Source: Ophiocordyceps camponoti-saundersi (nom. inval.) (taxonomy: Eukaryota > Ascomycota > Sordariomycetes > Hypocreales > Ophiocordycipitaceae). Taken from it: DNA of 64,000 nucleotides. How positions within the stretch are numbered: the first letter of the stretch is position 1; each line of letters begins with the position of its first letter. A program made the position numbers and the translations under genes. Shown here piece by piece: positions 42,044-54,573 of the stretch. Location: contig PDHQ01000017.1 in assembly GCA_003339415.1 (NCBI GenBank), positions 8,877 through 72,876 on the forward strand, in the 5' to 3' direction. The notes under the pieces were generated by a model. The model was given only the letters and a program-made list of their open reading frames with translations. It was not told where the DNA came from and did no database searches.

Positions 42044-45000
42044 GATGTGCTGCCATCGTCGAAGGCAGGCGAAGAATGGGTACCTGAGTGTCTGTAACGG
42101 TATAGATATAGAGGTCGGAGAGTAAATCCTGCTTGTGACATGAGCTACTGAGGCTAAAGCAAAGCAACGACGCCATGGGCAATGCTCGAGTTAAGCTTAT
42201 TCGTTGGCAAGTTGGTGGGTGCGTGTCATCGATGCGCACTGGCTTGTTTTGCTTTTTACTTTGGCGTTGCTTTCCGTCTGTCGATTCCGTCAATGACGCG
42301 GTGGCTACCTTAGGACGTTGGTGGCCGAACTATGGACATATTTCCTTCCCCTTCACACGGATATGCAAGCAGGCAGTAGATGGTTGTTCAGTGAAGCTTC
42401 GTTTCCGAGCAGAAGGTCGGTCGAGCTAGATATACTCGGCTACCCTAGATACCTGCCCATGTCCATACAGTACAGCCTGGTATGTCGGTTTGTCTCACCG
42501 ACCATACTCAACCTCAAGGGGGAATGAACAAGGTATGTAGGACAAGCTATTCGGACTATTGTCACGAGACAATGATGATCCGGCGGCCCGACAGATGTAG
42601 CTTTGGTGTGACCGGGAAGCGGTCATCGGAGAGAACGGCGTCACGGGCTACCGGGACAGAATTGCATCCCGTCACGCGACGAAGGAATGAGTACTCCGTA
42701 GCGGAGATAGGATATGTCAAGAAAATGTGATCGTCCGAGACAAAATGACGCCTTGGACGATCCCCGAACGCCAGAGGAGAAGAAACAATCGACTTGTTGA
42801 CGTCACGCGAGGCTTGGTAGAACAGGGGTTTTTGCGAAATTACAACCTGCAATACATACCCAAACAAGTCCATATCATGAATGAGTTGGTATCCATAGGA
42901 CCATAGATGCCTCATGCCAACATGCCTATTGCTCAGGTACCGAGATATACATACATAGGTCGGCCAGTAGACATGCGAGGAGGAGGACATGGCAGATGAA
43001 GCCGACGAGGTCTTTGTTCTCTTGCCGCCGGCTTAGACACATACATACATACATACATACAGCGTCTACCAACGGGAGATTCTTCGCGGCCGGTATTCGT
43101 CGAGACGCTCCATGATGGGACGCCGTGACGCTCGGAGGTGGGCTGGCTTTCAGCTTCAGGAACCAGGGGTGCAGAAAGGGAGGGATACGATCGATGCGGT
43201 TGACGATTTCAGCGCGGCTGGCATCCTGTCCAAGCCAGGTATCGGGCGAGTAGACGTCTGATAGAATGCCTGCACCGCGGCCCGTACCAGTCCCTAACAC
43301 GAGCATCGATCAAACACCTGGCCGGCACTTGCGACGCCAAGGCGCGCCGTAGAGGTGGTAAAAGCATGGGGCGGCTGGCGCGCGCCAAGCCACGGAGGGG
43401 CTGGGTGCGGTCACTGGCCCTGTTTCTCGCAGCCAGCGGGTTATTAGCGCGCCCGCCAGTCCTGCAGGTTGCAAGCCCGGAGAGCCATTAGCCATGCGCC
43501 GGTGGAGAGAGGCAGAGGGAGGTGGGAATGGGGGGGGGGGGGGGATAGAATGATCATGTTCATTCAATCGATGAGAGAAGCCTTGAAGCCCTTTCTCTTC
43601 ATGAGAGTCTTGTGTGTCTGTTCAGTGTTTGTACGGACAGACTTACATGCTATGATACTACGTCCGTACATACTACCTGTTTGTTTCCTCACACTCTCAG
43701 GCTACCTACCAGTCACTCACCCCTTCTCAGTCGCGATCGAGGCAGTAAGATACGAGAATAAATCGGTTACGAGAGCGAGAGAAAGAAGCAAAAAAAAAGT
43801 GAAAAGAAGGTAGCTCGGAAGAAGAAAAGCAACACCCTGTTTAAGATCAGGAGATCAAATAGCGCGCCATCGCCAGTATCGTAGACAGAGTTGGGTGGTA
43901 GTCAAGGCGGAAATCCCCGCGAATTGCTCAATCACATCGTACCTACCTAGTAGGCTCAGCCTCTCTCTCTCTCTCTCCCTTTCGTGCGTACAGTGACGTC
44001 CGCATCGTGAGCCTTTATTGCCCCGGCCAAGCCAAGTTCCCTGCCAAAGTCAGTACGCGGCTTTTAATCCCTCGGCCTCGCCGTCTGACACTCCGAGCCG
44101 TCGCAGTAGCACTTCCATCTGCCTACAACATACATACATACATACATACATTCATACTTGCCTCGTCAGTCGTCACTCCATCATCATTCTGCCAGCCATC
44201 TTCTACCTGCCGTCCAACCAACCAACCAACCAACCTACATACATACATATTCCCACACATATTATACAGACAGACTGACCGGCTAAGCAAACGCTTGAAC
44301 CGTCTCGGCCGCGGCCCAGTACCCTTCCGTCGTCGATTCGCCAATATTGACCCTTGCCGGATGCGATAGCCGCCCAGGTAATATGCGCATAGGTATGTAC
44401 CGCGACATTTCTTGCTGCAGGCCCAGTGAGAGTGAGAAGAGAGTGACCGAGAGATGGCCGACCGAGCCTCCCGGCACCGTCGTCTTTCCCTCGGTCGCTG
44501 CTGAGGCTTCCGTCCTCTCACTGCATACCTACCTACCTCTACCAACTTGCTCCCACCACCAGTCCACCACCCAGTCCACCACACAGAGCCGTCTTACATA
44601 CTCCGTACATCCCCTTTCTTTCTTTCTTTCCTTTGTCCCTTTTCTTCCTCTTCCTTTTCCTCTTTCTCTCTTCTCTTAACCTACCTACCTTCCTGTGTAC
44701 GCACATGCACCGCTCTCCTCCTCCTCCTCCTGTCCTCGTCTGCTTCCGGACCTGTGACGACGACCCACCAACCTGACTGTCTCATCCCGTTTTTCTCTTT
44801 CACACTTTCACATCCTCTCATCACCTTTGTTCTCTTTCTCTTTTGCTTACCTACGGGCTACAGGGTCCCGATAGCCCGGCCACGGCACTGTGCTGCCTCT
44901 TTTCGCCTCGTGGTGGCGGCGCGCCATAGTATTCACTCACTCCTCATAAAAACGCAGTCATGGGCCGCAATCGAGGTTGGTGTCCATTCCAGCGCCTCCT

Positions 45001-45268
45001 TTTTCCCCCGGCCCCGCCCTTACCCTTCCCCCCTCCCATCTTCCATCCCCCCCCCGGTCCCCCATGAATACCTACCACCTACCTGCCTACCCGCCATGCC
45101 TCGGCGTCACTGCTTTTTTGATGAGGTAGCCGCCGGGCTCTCAATGCCCTGACGAGCCACTAAAGCACCCACTGCCCCGCCCTCCTCTCGGCGCCGGATG
45201 CTGACTACTACCTCTACTACCTACTAATAATTTGCCCGCCCCTCCGCCCTTCTACAGTCTTCTCCTTC
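42044..45268. repeat. 3.2-kb intergenic region with ATAC, poly-G and CT/CCTA repeats
   Basis: ATAC repeats at about 43031-43062 and 44126-44151, CCAA repeats at 44213-44235, poly-G at 43531-43542, and CCTACCTACC motifs near 44525 and 44680. From 44500 on it is pyrimidine-rich and probably the promoter and 5' UTR of CAF120. A minus-strand frame at 43080-43306 (MLVLGTGTGRGAGILSDVYS, then NRIDRIPPFLHPWFLKL) looks more protein-like than its surroundings. It has no clear continuation and I cannot name it. Confidence 0.55.
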
Positions 45269-48200
45269 ATGTCCCAGTTTTCCGCTGGCCCAAGGACACC
45301 ATCGCCCCCTTCTTCACCCCCCGACGAGCCCTCGGGCTTTCGCCTCAGGAAAAAGGCCCAGTCCGTCTCCGGAGTGTATCCGCTCGACTCCGTCCGACGC
45401 CCCTTGACGCCACCTCCGAACCCGGACTATGGCTCCTCGCTAAACGTCTCGCCCAACAATAGCCCAAGTCCCAGCCAGCGCCAGCGCAGTTCATCGCGAC
45501 CCCTGTCCATCGTACAGACCTATCAACCGCCCCTCATGGACATCAACGAGGACACCATCCCCGAGCTGCAGCCCATCTTCACCTTTCTGAATAGCCATTC
45601 GAACAAGCTTTATCAGGAGGGCTACTTTCTCAAGCTCGAAGACCAAAACACACGTTAGCCTGGCCTCAACCCCTCCGCAATTAAACTCTCACTGACTGCT
45701 GATCGTTCGCAGAGGGCAAACCCAACCCCGACCGAACATGGACCGAGTGCTTCGCTCAGCTTGTCGGCACCGTCCTCTCATTATGGGACGCTGCCGAGTT
45801 GGACGCCGCTGGCGAGGACGGCGAAGTCCTTCCCAAGTTCATCAACCTCACCGATGCTTCGATCAAGATGGTCAGTTAAATCGCAACGCTCCCGCGACCT
45901 CGGTCTGCTGACGCTCCCCTCCCAGATCGAGTCTCTGCCGACCCGCTCGAGTGACGAGCAACCCTTGCAAAATATCCTCAGCATCTCTACCGCTGGCAGA
46001 AATCGTTACCTGCTGCACTTCAACTCACACCACTCGCTCATCCAATGGACTGCGGGCATTCGCCTCGCCATGTATGAACACTCGACCCTGCAGGAGGCCT
46101 ACACGGGCGCTCTCGTCGCCGGCAAGGGAAAGACGCTCAACAACATCAATGTCATCATGGAGCGCTCGCGCCTCAAGACGGAGGAGTGGGTTCGTGTCCG
46201 CTTCGGCGCCGGTGTGCCCTGGAGGCGCTGCTGGTGTGTCATCACGCCTCCGGATGAAAAGGAGTATGCCAAGCTTCAAAAAGAGCTCAAGAAGCGCTCT
46301 CCCTACGATCGATCTCCGGTGCCCGTACTGAAGGGTGACATCAAGTTTTATGACACGAGAAAAGACGGAAAGAAGCAGAAGAAAGCTATGCCTATCGCCA
46401 CCATTACCGACGCTTATTCGGCCTACGCCATCTATCCCCAGGCCAAGTCTCTTATTGATGCCTCGACGCTTCTGAAAGTTGAGGGCACAGTTTCCGTCCA
46501 CACAGATCCGCCTTCTTCCACCGAGGGATTCATCTTCATCATGCCTGAGACTCACCCTGCTGTCAGCGGCTTCGAGATGCTTCTCCGATTTCTCTTCCCC
46601 ACTTGGGACACATTCGGCCTGTATGGCCGCCCCGGCAGGCTGGTGGCAAGCGTTCTCGACCCGCGCTCCCTCATGTTCGCCATGCCCAAACACAAGCGCT
46701 ATGGCTACCTGGAGATCCTCGACGTTTCGACTTTAGTGCTAGAGGAGAGCAGCTCGTCTTGGAGCGAGAAAGACTGGCGCAAGCGATTGAAAGAGGCTAC
46801 CGGCTCGAGGATGAACGCCATCGAAGACGGCACGAGGTCTCATTCGCGGAGCGCCAGCAGGTCAAGCGCCAGACTAAGTGGTGGAGGAGCGGTTGTTGGG
46901 CCGCTCGGCGGCAAACCGAAAGTCGGCTTCACAGATAATAACGGCAACGGTCGCTCCTCGCGGTCCTTCTCCCTTAATGGCGCAACGAGAGCGGATGCGA
47001 CTAGGCCCGACCAGCGGGAGCGTTCACCCATGCACATGGTTGGAGCTCCGGCTCATCCTTACATGGACGCGTCAGACATTGGTCCCGAAAGTAGCTTCTA
47101 CCACTCGGCCGACGAAGATGCGTTCCGGGGACGGCAGCCACCAGGGGCTACTGGCGGGCGGGGAAGCTCGGACGAGGACAGAGATGAGTCTGTGACACCG
47201 GAAATGCGAGAGTTTGAGGGTATGCGAAATATGCAGACTCCCGAGCCTGTATCGCGACCTCCGGCCTTCAACCACGGACCGCTGGCCCGTCCTACCAGCA
47301 AGGCATACCATTCCCCTGAACTCCGACGTGCCAACAGTCGCCTGTCAAGCACGACCCTGGATCAGATGGCCAAGGCGGGCGGAATGCCCAGCGCCGACGA
47401 CATGCGTCCGACAGCCAGCGACGAGGGGAGATTGGTCGCTGGCCCATCGGTATATCCACACGCCAACCCCCCACGGATTTTTGCTAACGACGACGCCTCG
47501 CGCGAAGCTATGAGACCGCCAAAGCACGACCGGCCGCCCGGCAATCTAGCGCCACCAAGTCAAGGCCCAGGCCAGCGGTCCAGGTCTCCCATGGACCGCC
47601 CACATCCTCCTCATCAATACATGAACGACGCAGACTACCCACGGCGCCCGCATACATCTGACGGACGCCGTCCTCCTCACCCTCCCGGGTCACAACGACC
47701 CCCTAATTCGGCACATTCCCATGGCCGTCCAGAACAAGGACGACCTATGCCGGCGGGTGGACCTGTGGGACCTCCCCCCCCGCATCACAATCGCGGGAGG
47801 CCACCTCAACGACCCCCGCCCGGCAATTATCCACCTCATCATGAGCAGCATGGTAACATGGGACCCGGCCCTGGCCCTGGCCCGCGGCCGCACCCTGGCC
47901 CTGAAGGTCGAGGGGGGGCCCCACCAAATCTACACCCTCAACGCAAGCCACTCCCATCCAAGGCGCATCAGAGCCTCACGCCTAACGACATCATCGATCA
48001 TTACGTATCAGACGCACAGCGAGGCGGTCCGCCCCACGACAGGCGTCACCCCCCTGCACTACCGCTCCACCATAATCCGGCTATGGGGCCGCCTGACGCT
48101 CATCGCGGCGGCTTTCGTCCTGGCGGAGGCCCGATGACTCCGAATGGTGGGCCCGGATCTCGTGACAACTCGCGGCCAGGCGCTCCGAGACCTGGTGGCG

Positions 48201-48766
48201 GCGGTGGCGGCGGAGGCGGGCCTTCCCCAATGCCGCGGACTCCAGACCTCGGCACGCCAGATGCACATCATGGTCGGGGAGTTTCTCCATCCCCCCGAGG
48301 GCTGCATGCCCCAGAACAAGCAGGACACATGCCTGGCCGCCAGTCACCTCGATCGCCTTTGCACCTCGGTGGGCCGGAGATGGACGACCGAAGCGTTCGA
48401 AGCCCGGCGCGCCACCCGGGAGGATCCCCTGTAGCATTGGGGAGTCCGCAACGACTGACGCCAGACTCGCACTCACAGCAGCGAGGGATGAAGCCGGCTT
48501 CGCCACAGCACTCCCCGGGGAGCAACCCCAGAATGGGAGGGTCTCCTAGCTCTGGATCGAGGCCGGCCAGCCCTCCATCGTCACATTATGCAATGGCAAG
48601 AACAGGTGGACCATTGCCTCCGCAACACGGTGGTGCCATGGGTGGACCGCCAGGAAGTTTTTCACGGCCACTTCGTCCCGGCGCACAGTCACCACCAGAC
48701 CCGCGATATGGAGGAGGGCAGGATCCGCGGAACTTGCCTCAGCAGTTTCAAGGGCACGCCTTTTAA
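45269..48766 (+). CDS. CAF120: CAF120-like PH-domain subunit of the CCR4-NOT complex
   Basis: Three exons, 45269-45653, 45713-45870 and 45926-48766, give 1127 aa. Intron 1 (59 nt, GTTAGC donor, CTGAC/CTGAT branch) joins LKLEDQNT to QGKPNPDRTWTECFAQLVGT. Intron 2 (55 nt, GTCAGT) joins TDASIKM to IESLPTRS. The first 100 residues are Ser/Pro-rich. Residues about 105-370 hold the conserved CAF120/Skg3 region: IPELQPIFTFLNSHSNKLYQ, EGYFLKLED (PH start), NRYLLHFNSHHSLIQWTAGI, GVPWRRCWCVITPP and GFEMLLRFLFPTWDTFGLYG. The remaining 600 residues are Pro/Gly/His/Arg-rich and repetitive, probably disordered. Yeast Caf120 associates with Ccr4-Not in mRNA turnover and transcription; its PH part may bind phosphoinositides (family inference). 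Confidence 0.88.
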
Positions 48767-50274
48767 GAAGATACGACATCTTGGGAAGGAGAAAATCAAC
48801 TTACGAGGTAATGATAACACCGAGCTGTGTGAATTAAAGACGAAAACGGACGGGAAAAGCACGACTGGGGTTCGCGAGTTCTTTGTTGGCAGCTGACCGC
48901 ATCTCGTGAGGCTAGTTTCGGGGCGTGGAAGGGAATTGTCTGGGAGGCTGGTGCGGAGGTTTGTTATCTTTTCTTCTGTAACTGTAGGTCAGCTTGGGTC
49001 AGGCGGCATAGAATTGATACGGAGTAGTTAAGCACAGAGTAAATGATGAAGTTATATCGGCAGTATGACGATGATGAAGTTGATCATCTCTAAGGATTGG
49101 ATACATACAAGCACACAATTCTCTCGACGCTACGGATGATCCGCACTCCATACCTAGCTACGTTTTCACGTATGTATGTACATGCAAGATCTCCGTATTG
49201 TCGGCATGTTAAGACGATAGATAGCTGTTTTGCCATTTCTCCATCATCAGCGGAGGGATTGCGTGAGGGACGCTGTCCCCTGCGGCCTGGGCCCACCACC
49301 GGGGAAGCATGGCGGTTAGGTAGGTAGGTAGGTAGTTGCGGTCCCGAGGTCCCAAGGATTTAAGGCTTACATAAGTACCCGGTAAGGGGGAAAAGGAGGC
49401 ACGGATCACGACTGTACGGATACAGGGGCGTGGATGTACGAATAGTAAGCTTTATAAATTGTTTTGATTGTTGAGGCAACGCGTTCGGTGAGGGGCGAAC
49501 ACGGTATAAGGCAACTTTACTGCATGCACTTGGATCGCTGCAGGCAGTTAAGTAACTCTAGGTAGGCAAAGAAGGCGCAGCGTGACTGGCGAGGGTGACG
49601 CGTTTGCTCGTGTCGTCCAATCTGTCAGTTTAAACAAGAGAGACGTCAGTTGCCAACGAAGGGGAGAAAATAGAGAGGAAACGGCGCGTGTGACGTGACG
49701 GCTACCTGCCTTAGTAGGTGCCCTACGGACCCTACGGTACTGTGCGCGCAGCGAGGCACCTGGCGGGTAGGGACGTAACGGTTAACCAGCTGCCGTTGTG
49801 CGAATAGCCTCCATAGCCTCCTCCTCACTGGCTGCCTCGTGGGCGCCTTCGAAAGCCTCCTCTTCGACCTACATGCCTTAGGGGGAGGTGGTGGGCAGTA
49901 GCAGTCAATTAGAGTCCTGGAGGTACAGATCATGTCGCTGCAGGTGGCCGCTGGCGTGCAGTAGTGACCTGAGCACTACTACCGGCCGCGTCTGCATCGT
50001 TCGGCCGCTGTTGTTTTTTCTTTTCCCCCTGCTCTTTTCCTTCTCTTCTTCTACCCGCTTCTTCGCTCTCTCTCGTCTTGCCTCATCTTGCCTCATCTTG
50101 CCTCTCCTCCCTCATCACCGCCCAACTCTTCCGTCTTCTCTTACTGCCACCATCGCTGCCCGCCCTCTCTCCCTCTCCCTCTCTCTTTCGTCTCAGGCAC
50201 ATGGCCGCTGGGCCGCGCCTGTCGACTTCAGCTCGCCTCTGTCCTACCCCAGCCAGTAACTTTACTTGCTCCCA
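48767..50274. other. 1.5-kb intergenic region, CAF120 to RAD53-like kinase
   Basis: It contains a short GGTA run (49317-49335) and AT-richer 48950-49200. From about 49990 the sequence becomes pyrimidine-rich (TCTTGCCTCA repeated three times at 50076-50105) and is probably the kinase promoter and leader. No supported coding region. Confidence 0.55.
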
Positions 50275-53200
50275 ATGGACGGCGAAGAGCAAACACAGAC
50301 GCAGGGTTTGTGCCCCCTTCGTCCGCCTCTGCCCTGTCTAATCTAACTTTGCCTCCAGCAACGCAAAACGTGCTCGATCCTCGTCGAATCGGAAAGCAGA
50401 ATTCGGGCTTCTCCGACGATGACATCTCCGACATAATCTGCGTCCTCTACCCGCACTCCAAGGCCGCGCTGGAAGAGGTTACTCGGCTTGCTTGCGAGGA
50501 CTCGCCGCATGTTGTGGGAAAGCAAGCTGCCGACCATGTCGAGCCCGACTACGACGTAGAGGACCATGCCAGTCGCTTTCACGCAATTCATAGGGTCAGC
50601 GGTGAACACGCCATTGTCCTACGCCTATCGGCTCAAATCAAGAATCCTGAGATCGGCTTCGCCTTTGGCAGGAACACGGGCCGCTGTGACATCGTCTTCG
50701 CCCATGATCCAAAGAGGAGAATCAGCAATGTTCACTTCTGCATTTACGTCAACGAGTACGGTAATGTGATGATCAGAGACTCGTCCACCAACGGCACCGC
50801 CGTCGACAGGCAGCTCCTGAACGGTCACATCAGGGCCGCAACCGGCTCCGTCACCAAGTGGGTTCTGAGCTCGGGTTCCATCATAAGGGTACCCGTTCAT
50901 GAAGAGGATCGCGACTTGATCTTTCGCGTTCGCATCCCTCGCCGCGACGCCGAGTACGACCGGGCTTACATCGAAAAGGTCCAACAACACTTTGCTAAGC
51001 ACCCCACGCAGGAAGCAAACGCCGGCCATGTCGACTTGTTCAAGACGCCGGCCGAACCTATCAACCCGACTACACGCCCTGCCGGGTTTCGCCGAAAGGA
51101 GAACACTGTAATCATGAACCGGGAATGGACCGGCTCAGGCAAGTACAATCGGACGGGCATCATCGGAAAGGGTGCCTTCGCCGTCGTCTACAGGGTCACG
51201 GCCAAGTACGACGGAAGACCCTACGCTGCCAAGGAAATCGAAAAGCGCCGCTTTATCAAGAACGGAATGCTTGAACAAAAGGTCGAAAATGAGATGAAAA
51301 TCATGCGGCGGGTTCAGCACGTAAGAAACCCCCCCACAGATATCCTTCCGCTGAGAACTACCTAACTAACACCCCTTTCGCAGCCAAATATTGTGCGATA
51401 CATGGAGAACTTCGAGTGGGATGACAGACTGCTGATCATCATCATGGAGTTGGTTCCGGGAGGCGACCTGGGAAAGCACGTTTCCGACCGCAGCCCTTTG
51501 TCGGAACCCATGACTTGTGATATGGCTGCACAGCTTTTGAGCGCCTTGGGATACTTGCACACCAACAACATCACCCATCGGGACGTTAAACCCGACAATA
51601 TCCTCATCGATACCTTGAAGCCTCTTCATGTCAAGCTCACCGACTTTGGCTTGTCCAAGATAGTGACGGAGCAGACTTTTCTCCAGACGTTTTGCGGCAC
51701 CCTCCTGTACTGCGCTCCCGAAGTGTACACTGAGTATGACGAGTACGACGACAAGGGGGTGAGAAGCCGCGGTAAGAAGTCGCGTCGTGCGCGCGGTCAG
51801 CGCTACAGCCACGCCGTCGATATCTGGTCCCTTGGCGGTGTCTTGTTCTTTGCGCTCACAGGTTCGCCTCCTTATCCCGCCACACAGGCTCTCAGTCACT
51901 CGGAGCTCCTACACAAGATCATGACGACGATGCTCGATATATGGCCCCTTCAGTGCTGCAACTTTTCGCCGGAAGGCATCGACTTTCTGCACCGCATGCT
52001 GCAGCGACGGCCGGAAAATCGCGCCACCATTTCCGAGCTTGAGGGCCATGCTTGGCTTCGGCTGGGTAACCAGGATTCCACCATTCTGGCGTCCCAGCCA
52101 TACGACGAGATTACCGACGATGAGACGGCCGACGCTCCGGATGACGAGCCTGACCACGTCAGCGACTCTGGGGCAGAAGAGACTGAAGACAAGAATGAGC
52201 ACCCGCGTCCGCCTCGGCTCTTTGGCGAGATTAGCGCTTCGGCCGTTGGCAGCTCGGGCGTCCTCCCGTCCCAACATCTCGACGCCAGTGTTTGCGAGAC
52301 AGACATCATGCAGCAGCACGACTCGGGAGACTCCGACAGGGACGGGCCGAGGCACTATTACCTGAAGGGAAAGTCGGCATTGAGGAACCAGTCCACGGAC
52401 CAGCTCCAGAGCTTGGTGGACGATGTGGCGTCGCAAAGTCTCGGCGGTGAGGAGCCGAGAAGCTCTGTACAGGCGTTTGTGGATGTCAACTCGAGCAAGC
52501 GCAAGCCGCCTTTGTCCGACCCGAGCGGCGATGCTGAAGGCTTCGCCTCGCTGAGCCAACCGACGATCAAGAGGCTGAAATCGCAAGAGGCAGATGTCAC
52601 CGATCAAGTCCTTTGCGAACAATTTCTGCTGGCTAGCGTTCCCCAGGTTAAGCGACAAGGCTCCCGTCGGCTGGTCGACCACCCGGTGGACAAGGTGACG
52701 TTCTGGGAACAGGACGTGCGGACGTGGCACCTCCAGTATCCCGAGATGACGCAGCTTCAATACGACGCTTTCTCCGAGGCGGCGCGGTGCCGGGGAGAAG
52801 AGTTCGCCCCGGGGCAGACGCCGCTGTGGGATCTGGCCATGAAGCACTTTGCTCCCATTGCAAGGCCGAACAAGGGAGAACTGGGGCAAGATGACGGTCG
52901 GCCAAACGAAGACGACGCGGCGAGCCTGCCTTCGACGGCGCCTCCCGTCGACTCCACTCAAAGGCCGGGCTCTCGGCCTCTCGACGCACAGATCGTGGTG
53001 CCGGTTCAAGGGAACGGCCGGGCCATAGCCGTCATCGAGTCCCTTCCCGACTCGTACATCAAAAACATCTCGTTTCCCGTTACCGACTCGCTGGCTTCCT
53101 TTGGCCGCGGCTGCGAGAACACGCAAATCTTCCGCGACAGGATGGAGCCCAGGGTACCAAAGTACGCGTTCAAGATGCTGCTCTGGAAGGAGGGCTACGA

Positions 53201-53810
53201 TCCGTCCAAAGACCCGTCCAAATGTGTGCCTCCCTGGAAGGGGGACTCGTCGGCCGTCGACGAATCGTACCACTTCTGGCTATCGACCAAGGCCTCGCTC
53301 GGCATCCGCATCAACGGTCAGCCCCTGGCCTCGTCCGACGCCAAGAACCCGACGGGCCCTTCAAAACACTGGACCAAGATCTACGACGGCGACTCGCTGG
53401 TGATATGGGGGGGACATGACCCCAAGCACAAGACGCACCTCGTCTTCCGCTGCTTTTGGGGCGGATCGTCGAGGGCGCGTCCGCAGCAAGGGCCGCTGGA
53501 GCTGGCGGACGCCTCCGTCGCCAAGCAGCTGGACACGGCCTGCCAGCGAACGGAGAAGCGCGTGCGGGATGTGGCCGAGAGGCGACGCAGGGCCAACGAT
53601 GCCAAGAGAGAGCAGCACGAGCGGCAGCTGCGGGTGGAGGAGGAACGGCAGCGTAGCCACGCGTTCGAGAAGAAGAGACAGGCTGCTATCGAGCACTTGA
53701 CGACGACGCAGCATCTCGGTTCGCGCAGGGGGACGCCTTCGTCGCACGTGTCGTCGCACGCGAGCCGGCTTCAAGGCGCCGCCGGCGTGCCGTCCAGACA
53801 GGGTCGATAG
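50275..53810 (+). CDS. RAD53: Rad53/Chk2-like checkpoint kinase with two FHA domains
   Basis: Three exons, 50275-50305, 50359-51320 and 51384-53810, give 1139 aa. The tiny first exon encodes MDGEEQTQTQ, and intron 1 (53 nt) joins it to ATQNVLDPRRIGKQNSGFSD. FHA1 lies near 100-220 (FGRNTGRCDIVF, then the NVHFCIY, RDSSTNGTAVD strands). The kinase domain spans about 275-550: GKGAFAVVYRV (from 280), catalytic Lys 302 in YAAKEI, HRDVKPDN (396-403), DFG (418-420), then GTLLYCAPEVY and DIWSLGGVLF. A second FHA-like domain near 870-1020 has FGRGCENTQIF, SLGIRINGQPLASS and IYDGDSLVIWGG. The C-terminus is an Arg/Glu-rich coiled coil. FHA-kinase-FHA is the Rad53 architecture; the kinase transmits DNA-damage and replication-stress signals in the nucleus. 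A basic insert (GVRSRGKKSRRARGQRYSH) follows the APE motif. Confidence 0.92.
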
Positions 53811-54573
53811 AGGGGGAGGAAGGAAAGGAGCATATGAAGGCGAAGTGAAAGGGGAAAAGGGGAAGGGAAGCAAAGAACAGAGAGAAGCAGACGGTCATGT
53901 CGGCGGGAGGGAAAGACATTTGATGGGGATGTCTAGTCATGTCATGTGTTGTATGAGCCAATGAAGGTAGATGATGGATGGGCTGGGTAGGTAGGCAGGT
54001 AGTTATCCAGGCTGGTAGGGAGCGTCCTTAGACAAACTCATGATATGATGCAGCGTGTTGCTACCGGTGATCTGATGAGGTTTTACGGTTGGTTTGTCTG
54101 ATGCTGTCAGGAGTCTGTTTGCTGGGTTGAGTCTCTCTATTCTCAGTCTGTCATCTCAGTCTCCACGTTCTGTCTCTCATCTCAGTCTCATATCTCAGTC
54201 TAGCTAGTCTCTCTCAGCCTTCCCCCATCTCAACAGCCCTTCGCCAAGCATTACAAGTCCTTCACTGCGGTCCTTCATTAGCAAACCAGCCTCTCCATAA
54301 CCCCCTTTCCACTCCCCTCCACCAAGTCTCGTCATCAACATCTGTCACTGAACTTCGTAGAGCAAAATGCTCGTCTTTCGCACATCTCCGACCTCTCTCT
54401 CTCTCTTCCTTTCGCCTCCCAGTTTTTTTTTTGGTATATTTCTTTTCAATTTTTTTTTTTTCATCTCTTCATCGATCGAGGAGATGAAAGAAATTTACTT
54501 GTTTTCTCTTTTCATATCGCGTCCAGTGATTCTTTTTTCGGTGACAAACAGATTTCTCGGTCAAGTCAAGCGG
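53811..54573. other. Convergent intergenic region, RAD53-like kinase / Cys-repeat gene
   Basis: It contains CTCAGTCT-type repeats at 54130-54205 and T-rich runs at 54420-54465. No supported coding region; an 85-codon plus-strand frame at 54367-54624 is T-rich hydrophobic reading. Confidence 0.55.
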
